This document shows, piece after piece, positions 8,483 to 18,000 of a stretch of DNA of 24,490 nucleotides. Source of the DNA: Deltaproteobacteria bacterium (GTDB taxonomy: Bacteria; Desulfobacterota; Desulfarculia; Adiutricales; Adiutricaceae); the NCBI GenBank assembly GCA_031267005.1, contig JAIRZX010000370.1, positions 1-24,490 on the forward strand, read 5' to 3'. Within the stretch, counting starts at the first letter, position 1. Every line of letters begins with the position of its first letter. The notes under the pieces were generated by a model that was not told the DNA's origin, did not search any database, and saw only the letters and a list, made by a program, of their open reading frames with translations. A program made the position numbers and the translations under genes.

Positions 8483-10471
8483 ATGGAAAACAGTTCTAAC
8501 AACAACGAAACCGATTACAACGCCCCCGTCGCCTTCGGCGCCGGAACCGACGAGCCCGGCGCGGCCCAGGAGGCCCCCGCGGCCCCCGCCGACGAGAACG
8601 GCGCCCCCGACGGGAACGTCGCCGTCAAGTACGGAGACGGGTTCGACGAAGACTTCGACGACGACGGGGAGGGGCGCTCCGATGAAGACATGGAGATGAT
8701 GAACCGTTTCTACGAGGAGAGCTTTCGGACCCTTAACGAAGGCGAGGTCCTCGCCGGCACGGTGGTTCAGATCGGCAAGGAATTCGTCATGGTCGACGTC
8801 GGTTCCAAGTCCGAGGGCCGCATCAACCTCCGCGAGTTCATGGACGATTCCGGCGTGCCGATCGTGCGCGTGGGCGACACCGTGGAGGCGCTCCTGGTCA
8901 AGCGCGGCGACGACGACGGCGACATGATCCTTTCCAAGGACAAGGCCGCCCGCCAGAAGCTCTGGGACGACCTGGCCCGCATCCACGCCGAGGGCGGGGA
9001 GATCGAGGGCGTCGTGACCGGCAAGGTCAAGGGGGGGCTGAACGTAGACATAAACGGCATCCAGTCCTTCCTGCCCGGCTCCCAGCTCGACATCAAGCAG
9101 GTCAAGTCCATGGAGCCGTACATCGGCAAGACCTACCGCTTCGTCATCATCAAGATGAACCGCCGCCGCTCCAACGTCGTCCTTTCCCGCCGCGCCGTGC
9201 AGCAGAAGGAGATCGAGGAGAAGCGCGCCCACACCCTGGCCACCCTCGAGGAGGGCGCCGTCGTGGAGGGCGTGGTGAAGAACCTCACCAACTACGGGGC
9301 CTTCGTGGACCTGGGCGGCCTGGACGGGCTCCTGCACGTGACGGACGTCACCTGGGGCCGCATCGGGCGGCTGGAGGACCACCTGAAGGTGGGCGACAAG
9401 ATCAAGGTGAAGGTCCTCTCCTTCGACCGGGCCAAGGTCAAGGTGTCGCTGGGCATAAAGCAGCTCTTCGACGACCCCTGGACCACCGCCGTCAAGTCGC
9501 TCCAGGTCGGGCAGAAGGTGCAGGGCAAGGTGGTGTCGCTCACCGAGTACGGGGCCTTCGTCGAGATCTGCCCCGGGGTCGAGGGGCTCATCCACATCTC
9601 CGAGATGAGCTGGACCCGCAAGGTGCGCAACCCCGCGGCGGTGCTCAAGGTCGACGACATCGTCGAGTGCGTGATCCAGAGCATCAACAACGACAGCAAG
9701 CGCATCTCTCTGTCGATGAAGCAGGTCGAGCCCAACCCCTGGACCACCGTGGCCGAGCGCTACCCCATCGGCACCATCATCGAGGGCAAGATCAAGAGCA
9801 TCACCGACTTCGGCGTCTTCATCGGCATCGACGAGGGCATCGACGGGCTGGTCCACATCTCCGACATCTCCTGGAACCGCCGGAACCGCCACCCCTCCGA
9901 GATCTACAAGAAGGGCGACTCGGTCCGGGCGCTCATCCTGGCCATCGACACCGAGCAGGAGCGCTTCTCGCTTGGCGTGAAGCAGCTTGAGGACGACCCC
10001 TGGCAGGCGGCGGAGCTGAACTACGCCGTCGGCTCCTCGGTCACCGGAAAGGTCTCCTCCATCACCGAGTTCGGCGTCTTCATCGAGATCCAGGACGGCA
10101 TCGACGGCCTCCTCCACGCTTCCCAGGCGAACCTCCCCAAGGGCAAGCCCTTGAGCGAGGCCTTCCACATCGGGGACGAGGTGACCGCCCGAGTCAACTA
10201 CATCTCCCCCCAGGAGCACAAGATAGGCCTCACCCTGCGCGCCGCCGGCGATGGCGACGCGGAGGGCCCGCGCCAGTTCGGCGAGGGCGGCGGCTCCGGC
10301 CGCGGGCGCGACAGGGACCGCGACCGCGACAGGGACAGGGGCCGCGGCGACGGCGACTACACCACCAAGGACACCGGCGGCGGCGGCTCCTTCGGGAGCG
10401 GCGCCTTCGGCGAACTCGACAAGCTCCTGGCCCGCAAGAAGCAGGACTCCAACTCCGAGGACGAGTCCTAG
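8483..10471 (+). CDS. rpsA: 30S ribosomal protein S1
   Basis: S1 binds mRNA on the 30S subunit and helps to start translation of messages with weak ribosome sites. Six S1/OB repeats are visible, beginning near residues 86, 173, 257, 342, 430 and 515. The later ones have the typical pattern (for example YGAFVDLG...GLLHVTD and FGVFIGI...GLVHISD). The chosen ATG 8483 is preceded by GGGG and leads to an N-terminal extension of about 80 acidic residues. The frame is open back to 8363, but that part lacks S1 similarity. After the sixth repeat comes an unusual tail (from about 590): alternating Arg/Asp, Gly-rich, then acidic. At 662 residues it is about 100 longer than E. coli S1. sppA follows within 25 nt, so the two are probably co-transcribed. 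Confidence 0.95.
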   Translation: MENSSNNNETDYNAPVAFGAGTDEPGAAQEAPAAPADENGAPDGNVAVKYGDGFDEDFDDDGEGRSDEDMEMMNRFYEESFRTLNEGEVLAGTVVQIGKEFVMVDVGSKSEGRINLREFMDDSGVPIVRVGDTVEALLVKRGDDDGDMILSKDKAARQKLWDDLARIHAEGGEIEGVVTGKVKGGLNVDINGIQSFLPGSQLDIKQVKSMEPYIGKTYRFVIIKMNRRRSNVVLSRRAVQQKEIEEKRAHTLATLEEGAVVEGVVKNLTNYGAFVDLGGLDGLLHVTDVTWGRIGRLEDHLKVGDKIKVKVLSFDRAKVKVSLGIKQLFDDPWTTAVKSLQVGQKVQGKVVSLTEYGAFVEICPGVEGLIHISEMSWTRKVRNPAAVLKVDDIVECVIQSINNDSKRISLSMKQVEPNPWTTVAERYPIGTIIEGKIKSITDFGVFIGIDEGIDGLVHISDISWNRRNRHPSEIYKKGDSVRALILAIDTEQERFSLGVKQLEDDPWQAAELNYAVGSSVTGKVSSITEFGVFIEIQDGIDGLLHASQANLPKGKPLSEAFHIGDEVTARVNYISPQEHKIGLTLRAAGDGDAEGPRQFGEGGGSGRGRDRDRDRDRDRGRGDGDYTTKDTGGGGSFGSGAFGELDKLLARKKQDSNSEDES

Positions 10472-10495
10472 CCTCCGATGGAGGAAAGCCCAGAC

Positions 10496-12085
10496 ATGGA
10501 AAAGACCGGCGAGCCCGGAACAGCGGACGGGTCCGGATCTCCGGAGGCCCCGGATACCGGACCGGCCACCGAAACGACGGACGCCCCAGGCCCGCCGGAC
10601 GCCCCCGGGGCGGCCGGCGGGCCGGCATGGCCCGGAGAGCCCTTAGGCTCCCCCGGGCGGCCGGGGCCGGAAGGGCCCACCGAGCCGGCCTGGCCCGGCG
10701 AGCCCCTGGGTTCATCGCCACCGGCCTGGCCCGGCGAGCCTTTGGGTTCCGCGGCCCCGGAAACGCCCCGTGGCCCCGGGAACCTCCAGGGTTCCTCGCC
10801 CGAAGGCGGCGAGGCCGATCCCGGAGCGGCCCCGGTCGCCGACGGGGCCGGCGCCCCCCCGGCCGGGGACGGGCAAGGACTTTGCGGCGAGGCCGGCCCC
10901 GCCGGGGATTCCCCCGGCCTCGGAGTTCCGGGCGGCCGGCAAACGCCCGGCGCCTCCGGAATGCCGGGCGGCCCCTGTGCGCCTTACGGCTCCGAGCCGC
11001 CGCCCCCCGCCCCGCAGGAAGGGCCTCCCTTCCCCGAACGCCCCGAGCGGCCGGATTTAGCCGCCAGCGCTTCGAGGCCGGCGCGTCCTGACTCCGGAGC
11101 GGGCCAGCCCCAGCGCCCGCCGGACGGCTACCACCGCGTGCCGGTACCCCGCAAGGTGCCCAAGGCCGCGCCCGGGGAGCGCAAGCGCTTCTTTTTGGGC
11201 GGCTTCCCGCTCGTAATCCTCATCCTGGGGATCCTGAGCATCGGCTCCTGCCACTACACGGTAAACGACTGGGCCTCCTCGGTCGGCAAGGCCACCGACC
11301 GCTCCCTGACGGAGCCGGGCATCGCCATACTGGCCATACGCGGGGAGATAATCTCCACCGAGTGGGCGGTCAAGGCCGTAAAGGCCTTCCAGGCCGATCC
11401 CAACGTGAAGGCCCTCTTGATCAGGATCGACTCCCCCGGGGGCCTCGTCGCTCCCTGCCAGGAGCTCTCGGCCGCGCTCGCGGACTTCAAGAAGCCCAAG
11501 GTGGCCTCCATGGGCTCTGTCGCGGCTTCGGGGGGATATTACATAGCGGTGGCGGCCGACTCCGTCTACGCCAACCCCGGCACCATCACCGGCTCCATAG
11601 GCGTGATCATGGAGGCCATGGAATTCAGCGGCGCGATGGAGAAGATAGGCGTCAAGAGCGAGGTCATCAAGTCCGGACGCTACAAGGACACCGGCTCCCC
11701 CTTCCGGGCCTTGCGCCCCGACGAGCGGGAAGTTCTCGAGTCCATGCTCATGAACGTCTACGAACAGTTCGTGGCCGACGTCATGAAAGGCAGGAGCCTC
11801 ATGTCCGAGGAGGCCGTGCGGGCGCTCGCGGACGGCAGGGTCTATTCCGGCGAGGAGGCCCGCCTCCTGGGACTCGTGGACGAGATTGGCGGGTACGAGG
11901 CCGCCCTCGCCGACGCGCTGAGAAAGGCGGGGCTCCCCGCCGACCGCGAGCCCGCCGTCGCCTACGAGGACGGCCAGAGCTCCATAATCGGCCAGCTCTT
12001 CGGAAGCCTGGACTTCCTCGATCCCATCCGCTCCGCCGCGTCACCCGGCCTCACCATGAAGTTCATCTACCGTCCCGGCCTCTAG
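10496..12085 (+). CDS. sppA: Signal peptide peptidase SppA, extended N-terminus
   Basis: A membrane serine protease of the S49 family that degrades leftover signal peptides. Residues 1 to about 230 are Pro/Gly/Ala-rich and contain three copies of AWPGEPLGS. A single transmembrane helix follows (about 234-256, GGFPLVILILGIL). The catalytic domain carries the nucleophile Ser (about 345, GSVAASGGYY) and the Lys-bearing stretch IKSGRYKD (about 390-397). It is the short single-domain type, and its S49 part looks complete. ATG 10496 is preceded by GGAGGA at 10-nt spacing; ATG 10478, six codons earlier, is possible but has no good site. The cytoplasmic extension is far longer than usual and resembles a disordered linker. 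The HU/IHF-like gene follows 36 nt after the stop. Confidence 0.9.
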   Translation: MEKTGEPGTADGSGSPEAPDTGPATETTDAPGPPDAPGAAGGPAWPGEPLGSPGRPGPEGPTEPAWPGEPLGSSPPAWPGEPLGSAAPETPRGPGNLQGSSPEGGEADPGAAPVADGAGAPPAGDGQGLCGEAGPAGDSPGLGVPGGRQTPGASGMPGGPCAPYGSEPPPPAPQEGPPFPERPERPDLAASASRPARPDSGAGQPQRPPDGYHRVPVPRKVPKAAPGERKRFFLGGFPLVILILGILSIGSCHYTVNDWASSVGKATDRSLTEPGIAILAIRGEIISTEWAVKAVKAFQADPNVKALLIRIDSPGGLVAPCQELSAALADFKKPKVASMGSVAASGGYYIAVAADSVYANPGTITGSIGVIMEAMEFSGAMEKIGVKSEVIKSGRYKDTGSPFRALRPDEREVLESMLMNVYEQFVADVMKGRSLMSEEAVRALADGRVYSGEEARLLGLVDEIGGYEAALADALRKAGLPADREPAVAYEDGQSSIIGQLFGSLDFLDPIRSAASPGLTMKFIYRPGL

Positions 12086-12121
12086 ACAACGGGGCGAGGC
12101 CCCTCCCGAGAGGCGCCTAAG

Positions 12122-12622
12122 ATGCGCGAGGTTTATACCAAGAACGCCCTTTTGAGCGAAGTCGTCCGCCGTCTCCCCGACATCCCGCCCCAGGTGACCA
12201 GGCTCGCCGTCGAGATCGTGATCCAGGCCCTCCCCGACGGGCTGGCCGAGGGCCGGCCGGTGTCCCTGCGCGGTTTCGGAAGGCTCATACCCCGGCGTTA
12301 CTCAGGCTCCTCCTCCAAGAAGATTGGCCTCCTGTTCCACGCGAGCCCTCGGCTCGCCAAGATAGTCGAGGAAGCGGGTGTCGCCGCCAAAAAGGTTTCC
12401 GCCTCGGCCGGGAAGAAAGGGACGGGCGTTGCCGCGCCGAAAGGCGCGGCGGCCGCCTCCAAAAGCGTCGCGGCCTCGAAGCCGGCTCCCGCCACCAAAG
12501 GCGCGGCGGCCGCGAAGGCTTTCCAGGCCCCTAAGAACTCCAAAATGTCCAAGAGTTCCAGTGACTCCAAACACGGCAAGGGCCCCAAGTTCGGCAAGGG
12601 CTCCAAGGCCAAGAAACCTTAG
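12122..12622 (+). CDS. HU/IHF-family DNA-binding protein with basic tail
   Basis: Residues 1 to about 80 match the HU/IHF fold: a helical start with KNALLSEVVRRLP, then VSLRGFGRLIPRR, which is the conserved beta-arm entry (compare ELRGFGSF in IHF-beta). The Arg/Lys-containing arm follows and returns at LLFHASPRL. Residues about 85-166 are a Lys/Ala/Ser/Pro tail with repeats such as GAAAA and SK/AK pairs, resembling eukaryotic histone H1 or bacterial H1-like proteins. The place after rpsA-sppA is where many Deltaproteobacteria carry ihfB. It is therefore probably the IHF-beta-type subunit or a homodimeric HU with extra non-specific DNA affinity. The start ATG 12122 has GAGAGG upstream. Confidence 0.85.
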   Translation: MREVYTKNALLSEVVRRLPDIPPQVTRLAVEIVIQALPDGLAEGRPVSLRGFGRLIPRRYSGSSSKKIGLLFHASPRLAKIVEEAGVAAKKVSASAGKKGTGVAAPKGAAAASKSVAASKPAPATKGAAAAKAFQAPKNSKMSKSSSDSKHGKGPKFGKGSKAKKP

Positions 12623-13378
12623 GACGACAAGGACTTCCGGGACGCCGCTCTTGCCGGGGACTCGCGGGGCCCGGCGGTCTTCCAGGACGGGACTGGAGCC
12701 CGGCTAGGCCGTCTTAACAGACGGCGCTCCCGCACGCGCGAGCCCGTCGGCCTCCGACCCCGCGCCTGGCGGCCCGCCGCCAGGAAAGGCCGCCTCAGAG
12801 CCGGGCCTGCCGCCCCGGAGCCCCCCTCACGTCCGCAAGGCCGCCTGGCAGCAAAAGACTTTCCGCCCCCCCGCATCGCCGGGCCGGGGCAGTCCGATCT
12901 CACTCCCACAAGCCCGTAAAACTCCCCCCACCGCCTGAACCCCGCGCCGCCTCGCGGCCCGCCTCTTTCAGCCTTCGCGGCGAAGGCCCAGGCGCCGCCT
13001 TGCGCGTCCCCCGGTTCCAGGCAGGCAAATCCGTGCCGCCTTCCGCGGCCCGGACGCGGTTTTTCTGCGCGGCGGCGCCTTTGGCCGCAGGAGCCGCCGG
13101 CTGGAACGGCCCGCCCGCGGGGGCCGCCGTCGCGAAAGCGCTCTTTCGTAAGCAGGGGTGTTCCCTTCGTAAACGTAAAGTCCGGGGCGCCGTATCTGGC
13201 TCCAAGGCTGGCTCCAAGGCTGGGTATTCTTGAAGAGGCCGGACCGTCGGCCGCCTTTGGACGATTTGTTAAAATCGCGCCCCCCTCCGAGGGGCGGGGG
13301 AGCGCGTGGATAGCGGGGCGACGGCCCCGCGCGTCCGGGCCCGGAGCGTCCTGGCCCTTAAGCGAGGTTTTTTTTGAG
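12623..13378. other. GC-rich gap with inverted repeats before the TPR gene
   Basis: No credible gene on either strand. A small stem GCCGTC/GACGGC (12708-12713/12720-12725) lies after the HU-like gene. A 13-nt direct repeat, TGGCTCCAAGGCT, occurs in tandem near 13197-13222. Just before the next gene are CGATTT/AAATCG (13262-13267/13272-13277, loop GTTA), a C-rich/G-rich hairpin at about 13275-13305, and GCGGGG/CCCCGC (about 13314-13331), a possible operator or structured leader. Confidence 0.45.
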
Positions 13379-14137
13379 ATGACTATCGTCGCGGTCAACC
13401 GCCTGATAGAGGACGGGGAAATCCTAAAGGCCATGGAGAGCTTCAAGGCCATCTCGGAAGCGAAGGGCATGACCCCGGAGCATGCCAACACCGCCCTCAG
13501 GCTGGTGGTGGCCCTCCGCAAGAAGGGCATGTACTCGGAGGCCAGGGAGATCTACGGGTCCATGAAGGATTTGGGGATGTCCGAGGAGGCATCCTCGGTA
13601 CGGGCCCGGGCCGCCTTCAACCTCTTCGAGTCATACCGCAAGTCGGGGATGCTCAAGGAGGCCGAGGAGATGCTGGCCGCGATGGCCCAGCTCTCGCCTT
13701 CCGCCGACGTGAACCTCCTCAGGGCCATGGCGTCCGTCAATCTCGTGGACGCCTTGCTCGCCGCAGGCGAAGCCGGGCCCGCGACCAGGGTCTTCGATTC
13801 CATGGAGCTCCTGGGCGAGTCCGAGGAGCTGAACCTCGTGAGGGCCACGGCGGGCGCGAGCCTCCTCGGCTTCCACGAGCGGGCTGGGGATTTCGGGAGC
13901 GGGCTCTCCGTCTTCCGCGACATAGAGGCCCTGGGCGACTTCGAGGACGTGTCCATCATGCGGGCCAAGGCGAGCGTGGCCATGGCCAAACTCGCCGTGG
14001 CCGCGGGCGATCCCGCCAAGGCCAAGGAGATCTTCGGCAGCCTGGGGACCCTGGTCGAGTCCTGGCCTGAGCTCTGGACATACCGCGACGAGGTGTTCGG
14101 CGTCATCTACGAGGCGACGGGCGAGACGGACTTCTAG
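13379..14137 (+). CDS. TPR-like repeat protein
   Basis: 252 residues, almost entirely built of 40-residue helical repeats. Repeats begin near residues 40, 80, 120, 160 and 200. Each has a first helix with the pattern A..NL...Y/L...G, then EA..hF..M, and ends in E..hVRA. No signal peptide or membrane segment is present, so it is probably a cytosolic scaffold for protein-protein contacts. The 40-residue period is longer than a canonical TPR (34) and closer to the 42-residue kinesin-light-chain type, but it lacks that type's LGPDHP signature. The start ATG 13379 is preceded by GAGG, with eight T in the spacer. No partner gene is adjacent. Function unknown. Confidence 0.8.
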   Translation: MTIVAVNRLIEDGEILKAMESFKAISEAKGMTPEHANTALRLVVALRKKGMYSEAREIYGSMKDLGMSEEASSVRARAAFNLFESYRKSGMLKEAEEMLAAMAQLSPSADVNLLRAMASVNLVDALLAAGEAGPATRVFDSMELLGESEELNLVRATAGASLLGFHERAGDFGSGLSVFRDIEALGDFEDVSIMRAKASVAMAKLAVAAGDPAKAKEIFGSLGTLVESWPELWTYRDEVFGVIYEATGETDF

Positions 14138-15071
14138 TTTTTCGGGCCGCGCGGGGCAGGGCGCGTACGGCCCGCGTTCCCTCGTCCGCCCGCTCCGGGT
14201 TGACCCCCCGCACATTTTTTCCAATACGGATTCCCGCCGCCCGTCCGTTTCCGCCGCCAGTTTTCGCGGCAATCCCTTGAGGTCACTTCTGAAAGAAATT
14301 CTGGACTTGAGTTAAGTTCGCCAGGGCAATAACTCGGGGACAAAGGTCTTTGAAGGCTGAAACAGGTAAAGTTTCCGCGGTACAACTCAATATCGGGCGC
14401 TAGGGTTGCCGTTGAATATGAAGAGGCGTTTTTCCGCCGTGAAGTTCAATCCGACCTTTTTTCATTAATTTGAAACTTGGGGCGGAAAACGGCCAGGGTG
14501 GCCAAGATCGACGTTTGCGTAACCCCCGCTGGCTGCGGCCCCAAAGTTTCCTGATTTATTGAGCGCCTCAGGCCCCCCGCAGGGACGGCGACTTACATCA
14601 AAGCTGATGGGATAGCCTCCGAACCCACGACGGCCTACTACCAAGCCCAGAGAACGACTTCCTTGGGGATTATAATGGACTTCCATGGATTCATGGGCCA
14701 TTTTCCGAAGCCGGGGCAGGCATCCCTCCGGACTCCGGGTACCTCCCGCCGAACTCAGGGAGACTTCAACAGTGAACGGATACGGACGGCAATTCGCCAG
14801 GTGGGAGGGCCGCATACCGCGAAAGCGCCACGGGGCGCCTCGAGAAGCGGCCGGCGGTGCTTTCGGGCGGATTCCGGAGAGCGGGGCCGACCCGCCGTCG
14901 GCGGGCATCCGGCGGCCCTGAAACGCCCGTCCCGGCTTCCAGGCGCCATGGAGGATGCCGCACGGAACCGTTCCGGCTTTAAGAGACCGTCCGCGCGGCA
15001 AGAGGGCCTGCCGCTGGCGGGTTCACGGGCCCGGATGGGTCCCCGCATCCCATAGCGGGACGACATGCCCG
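14138..15071. other. Gap between the TPR gene and the TPR-CHAT gene
   Basis: A stem CGGGCCG/CGGCCCG (14143-14149/14168-14174) follows the TPR stop but has no T tract after it. The part 14270-14660 is clearly less GC-rich than its surroundings, suggesting foreign or decayed DNA. A minus-strand reading around 14700-14500 (containing GYPISFDV) faintly resembles a transposase core but is not good enough to call. The rest shows nothing. Confidence 0.45.
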
Positions 15072-18000
15072 TCACTTCCAGGATCCCATGATCACGAATG
15101 GAGCCCAGTAGAACGGATGCGACCGCGCCTTCCCCTCCCAGAGCGGGGTGCGGGCATGATCGGCCCCGGGCCCCGCCGTCGCGAGCTGCCCAAGTCAGTG
15201 CCGCGCGAGTCCGCCGTCTCCGGCCCCGCGGTCGCTGTGGCAGCCACGGGAAGACCTGCGCCGCCCGCTCCGCAGGCGGAGCGGGGGGAGACCCGGCCCG
15301 CAACCCCGGCGGCGTCCGCCGCGTCTGCCTCATTCCCGCAGGCGACCGTCCCGTCCGCGCCTGTCCCGCTGGCGGAGCCGGTGACCCGCATCACCAGAAG
15401 CTGGGCCCCCCGGAGCGCTTCGGCCTTGTCCTTTCCTTCGAGGTAGCGGAGATGGTAGAACTCGCGCATGAGTTCCGGGGTGGCGATGTCGTCCACCGGC
15501 ATCAGGGTGGCCAGCACGGCCGAGGCCCCGGCCCTCTGCACCACCTCGCCCAGGCTCTCGACCTCGCGCCCCTCGCCCCCTCTCGACCCCGAGGCGGTGT
15601 CGCAGGCGGAGAGCGTGAGGAGATCGAGTCCGCCGAAGTCCAGATCCGCCGCCCTGCTGAACTCCCGCAGGCTGAGCCTCCCCCAGTCCCCCAGGAGGAG
15701 CACCGTGTTCTCCAGGCTCGCGGGGTCAAGCCGGAAGTGGCTAGCCACGTGTACGACGGGAGCCCCTGATGCGAGGGACTCCGCCAGGGCCGCCCTGTGG
15801 AAGTCCGTGTCCAGCCGGGCCTCGCCGTCCAGCGCCCCTCCCGGGGACTCGGGCGACCGCACCACTGCGTCCAGCTCGGCGGCTACCCCGGGGAGCGCCG
15901 GAAACCCGGGCCAGGATGCCGTGACCCCCATGGCGCGTACGGACGGCTCGGCCGCCGGCGGAGTGTCCGCGAGCCTCGCGGCGGTGGATTCGGTGAAGAG
16001 CGCCGTGGGGTACCTTTCGGCAAGCCATCTCCGACCGTCCCACAGGGCGGCCGCCGGCGCGTAGCGGAGTTCCCCGTCCAGCGAGAGCATGAGGGTGGCT
16101 GTCCCCGCCTCCTCGAGATCTCTTTCCAACGGCCTAATCAGGGCATCGTAGATTCTTGCCCCGGCCTCCCTCGGGTCGCGGGACGGGGAGGAGACGAACT
16201 CCCTGAACTCCCCAGCAAGCCGGGCCAGCTCCCTGCGGCCAATGCCGGACGAGCTGGCCGTAACCGAGCCCGGCGTCACCATGACGAGCCAGAGCCTGTC
16301 GTCCGCCGAGACGGCGTGGAGAAGCGCGGCGTCACGGCCCAGCGCGGAGAGCGCCTCCTGGCGGCCGGCAAGTCTCTCCGCGACCCAGGAGGACGTCAGC
16401 GGCACGCCGGGGCATTTGCCGGCCCAGTGCTCCTCGAGGCATGCCTCACGAAAGGCCTGCCCCGCCTCCCGGACCAGCCACGTTAGGGTTCCCAGGCGAG
16501 CCTCGTCCTCCCCGGAAAGCGTCCCCGCGCCGGGCCTGGCCTCCAGGTCGGCGAGTTCCGACCGGAGCGAGGCGGACCGGGCAGCGGCGGAGCCGAAGGC
16601 CAGGCGGGCGGCCTCGTCCCGAGTGCCGCCGAACAGGTCCGCGCCCGTCTCCTCCGCCCCAGCGGCCGGGACCCCCGCGCCGCTGTCCGGTCCGGGCGCG
16701 GCCAGGGAAGCGGTCTCGAGCCCGGCGAGTTCCTCCTCTTTCAGGAGTCCCAGCACCGCGAGCGCCTCTGCGGTACGTCCCTGCGTCATGAGGAAACTGA
16801 AGAGGTCCCGGTAGCGTCCCTCCACCTTCGCCAGGTAGCTCCGTCTCAGATCCCTGTCGAGACGCGCTAGGCTTCCGCGCGTCCTCTGCGCGGCATCGAC
16901 AGAGAGCTTCATGAAGAACACGGCCTTGTCAAGATCGTCCATTCCCCCGAAGACCGTGCCCAGCCTTTCGGAGATCTCCGCGGTCAGCGCGTGAAAAGTC
17001 CCGTGATTCATGGTTGCCGCCTCCAGCGCCTCAAGCAGGAGATCCCTGGCGGCGGCGAATTCCCCGAGACTGGCAAGGGTCGCCGACAGGACGCTTTTTG
17101 CCGTCAGGGTGTCGGGGTGGTCAGGCCCCAGGACCCTCTCCCTCGCCTCGAGGACCTGCGCGAGCATTTCGCGCGCTTTCGCGTGCTCCCCCAGATTGCT
17201 CAGGGCCGAGGCCAGCTCCGTTGTAGACCGCAGCGTGTCGGGATGGTCCGGCCCCTGGGACCGTTCCCTCGCCGCGTGGACCTGGGCAAGGAGATCGCGC
17301 GATGCGGCACGCTCGCCGAGGTTGCCCAGGTCCGCAGCCAGGCTCATTCTCGCCGCGAGCGTGTCGGGGTGGTCGGGCCCCAGGGCCCTTTCCGTCCCCT
17401 CGAGGACCTGCGAATGCAACTCACGCGCGGCGGCGTAGTCGCCGAGGCGGCCCATCTCGTTGGCCAGGTTGTGTCTCGACTCCAGGGCGTCTGGGTGGTC
17501 ATGCCCCAGGACCCTCTCCCTCGCCTCGAGGACCCGCGCCTTCATCTCGAGGGCCGCCGCGTGGTCCCCGAGAAAGCCCAGGTCGGAGGCCAGGGCGCTT
17601 CCTGCCTCCAGGGTGTCGGGGTGGTCCGGGCCCAGGACCCTCTCCCTCGCCTCGAGCACCTGCTCCTGCATTTCGCGCGCCGCCGCGAACTCCCCGAGAC
17701 TGGCCAGGTTCGAGGCCAGGTTGCCTTTCGCCGCCAGCGTGTCCGGGTGGTCCGGGCCCAGGGCCCTCTCCCTCGCCTCAAGGACCTGCTCCTGCATTTC
17801 GCGCGCCGCGGCGTACTCCCCGAGAGAGGCCATGTCGACGGCAAGGAGATGCCTGGACGCCAGCGTGTCGGGGTGGTCCGGCCCCAGGCTACTCTCCCTC
17901 GCCACGAGGACCTCCGAGAGCATCCCGCCCGCCGCGGCGTACTCCCCCAGATTGGTCAGGTCAAGGGCCAGACCGTACCTTGAGGCCAGGGCGAGGGGAT

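Noticed and set aside
12619..13530. 303-residue minus-strand frame
   Set aside because: Antisense to the start of the TPR-like gene and otherwise Arg/Gly/Pro-rich; no domain or ribosome site.
14465..15001. 178-residue minus-strand frame with GYPISFDV
   Set aside because: Vague resemblance to a transposase core but no catalytic residues, terminal repeats or second fragment; not enough for a mobile-element call.
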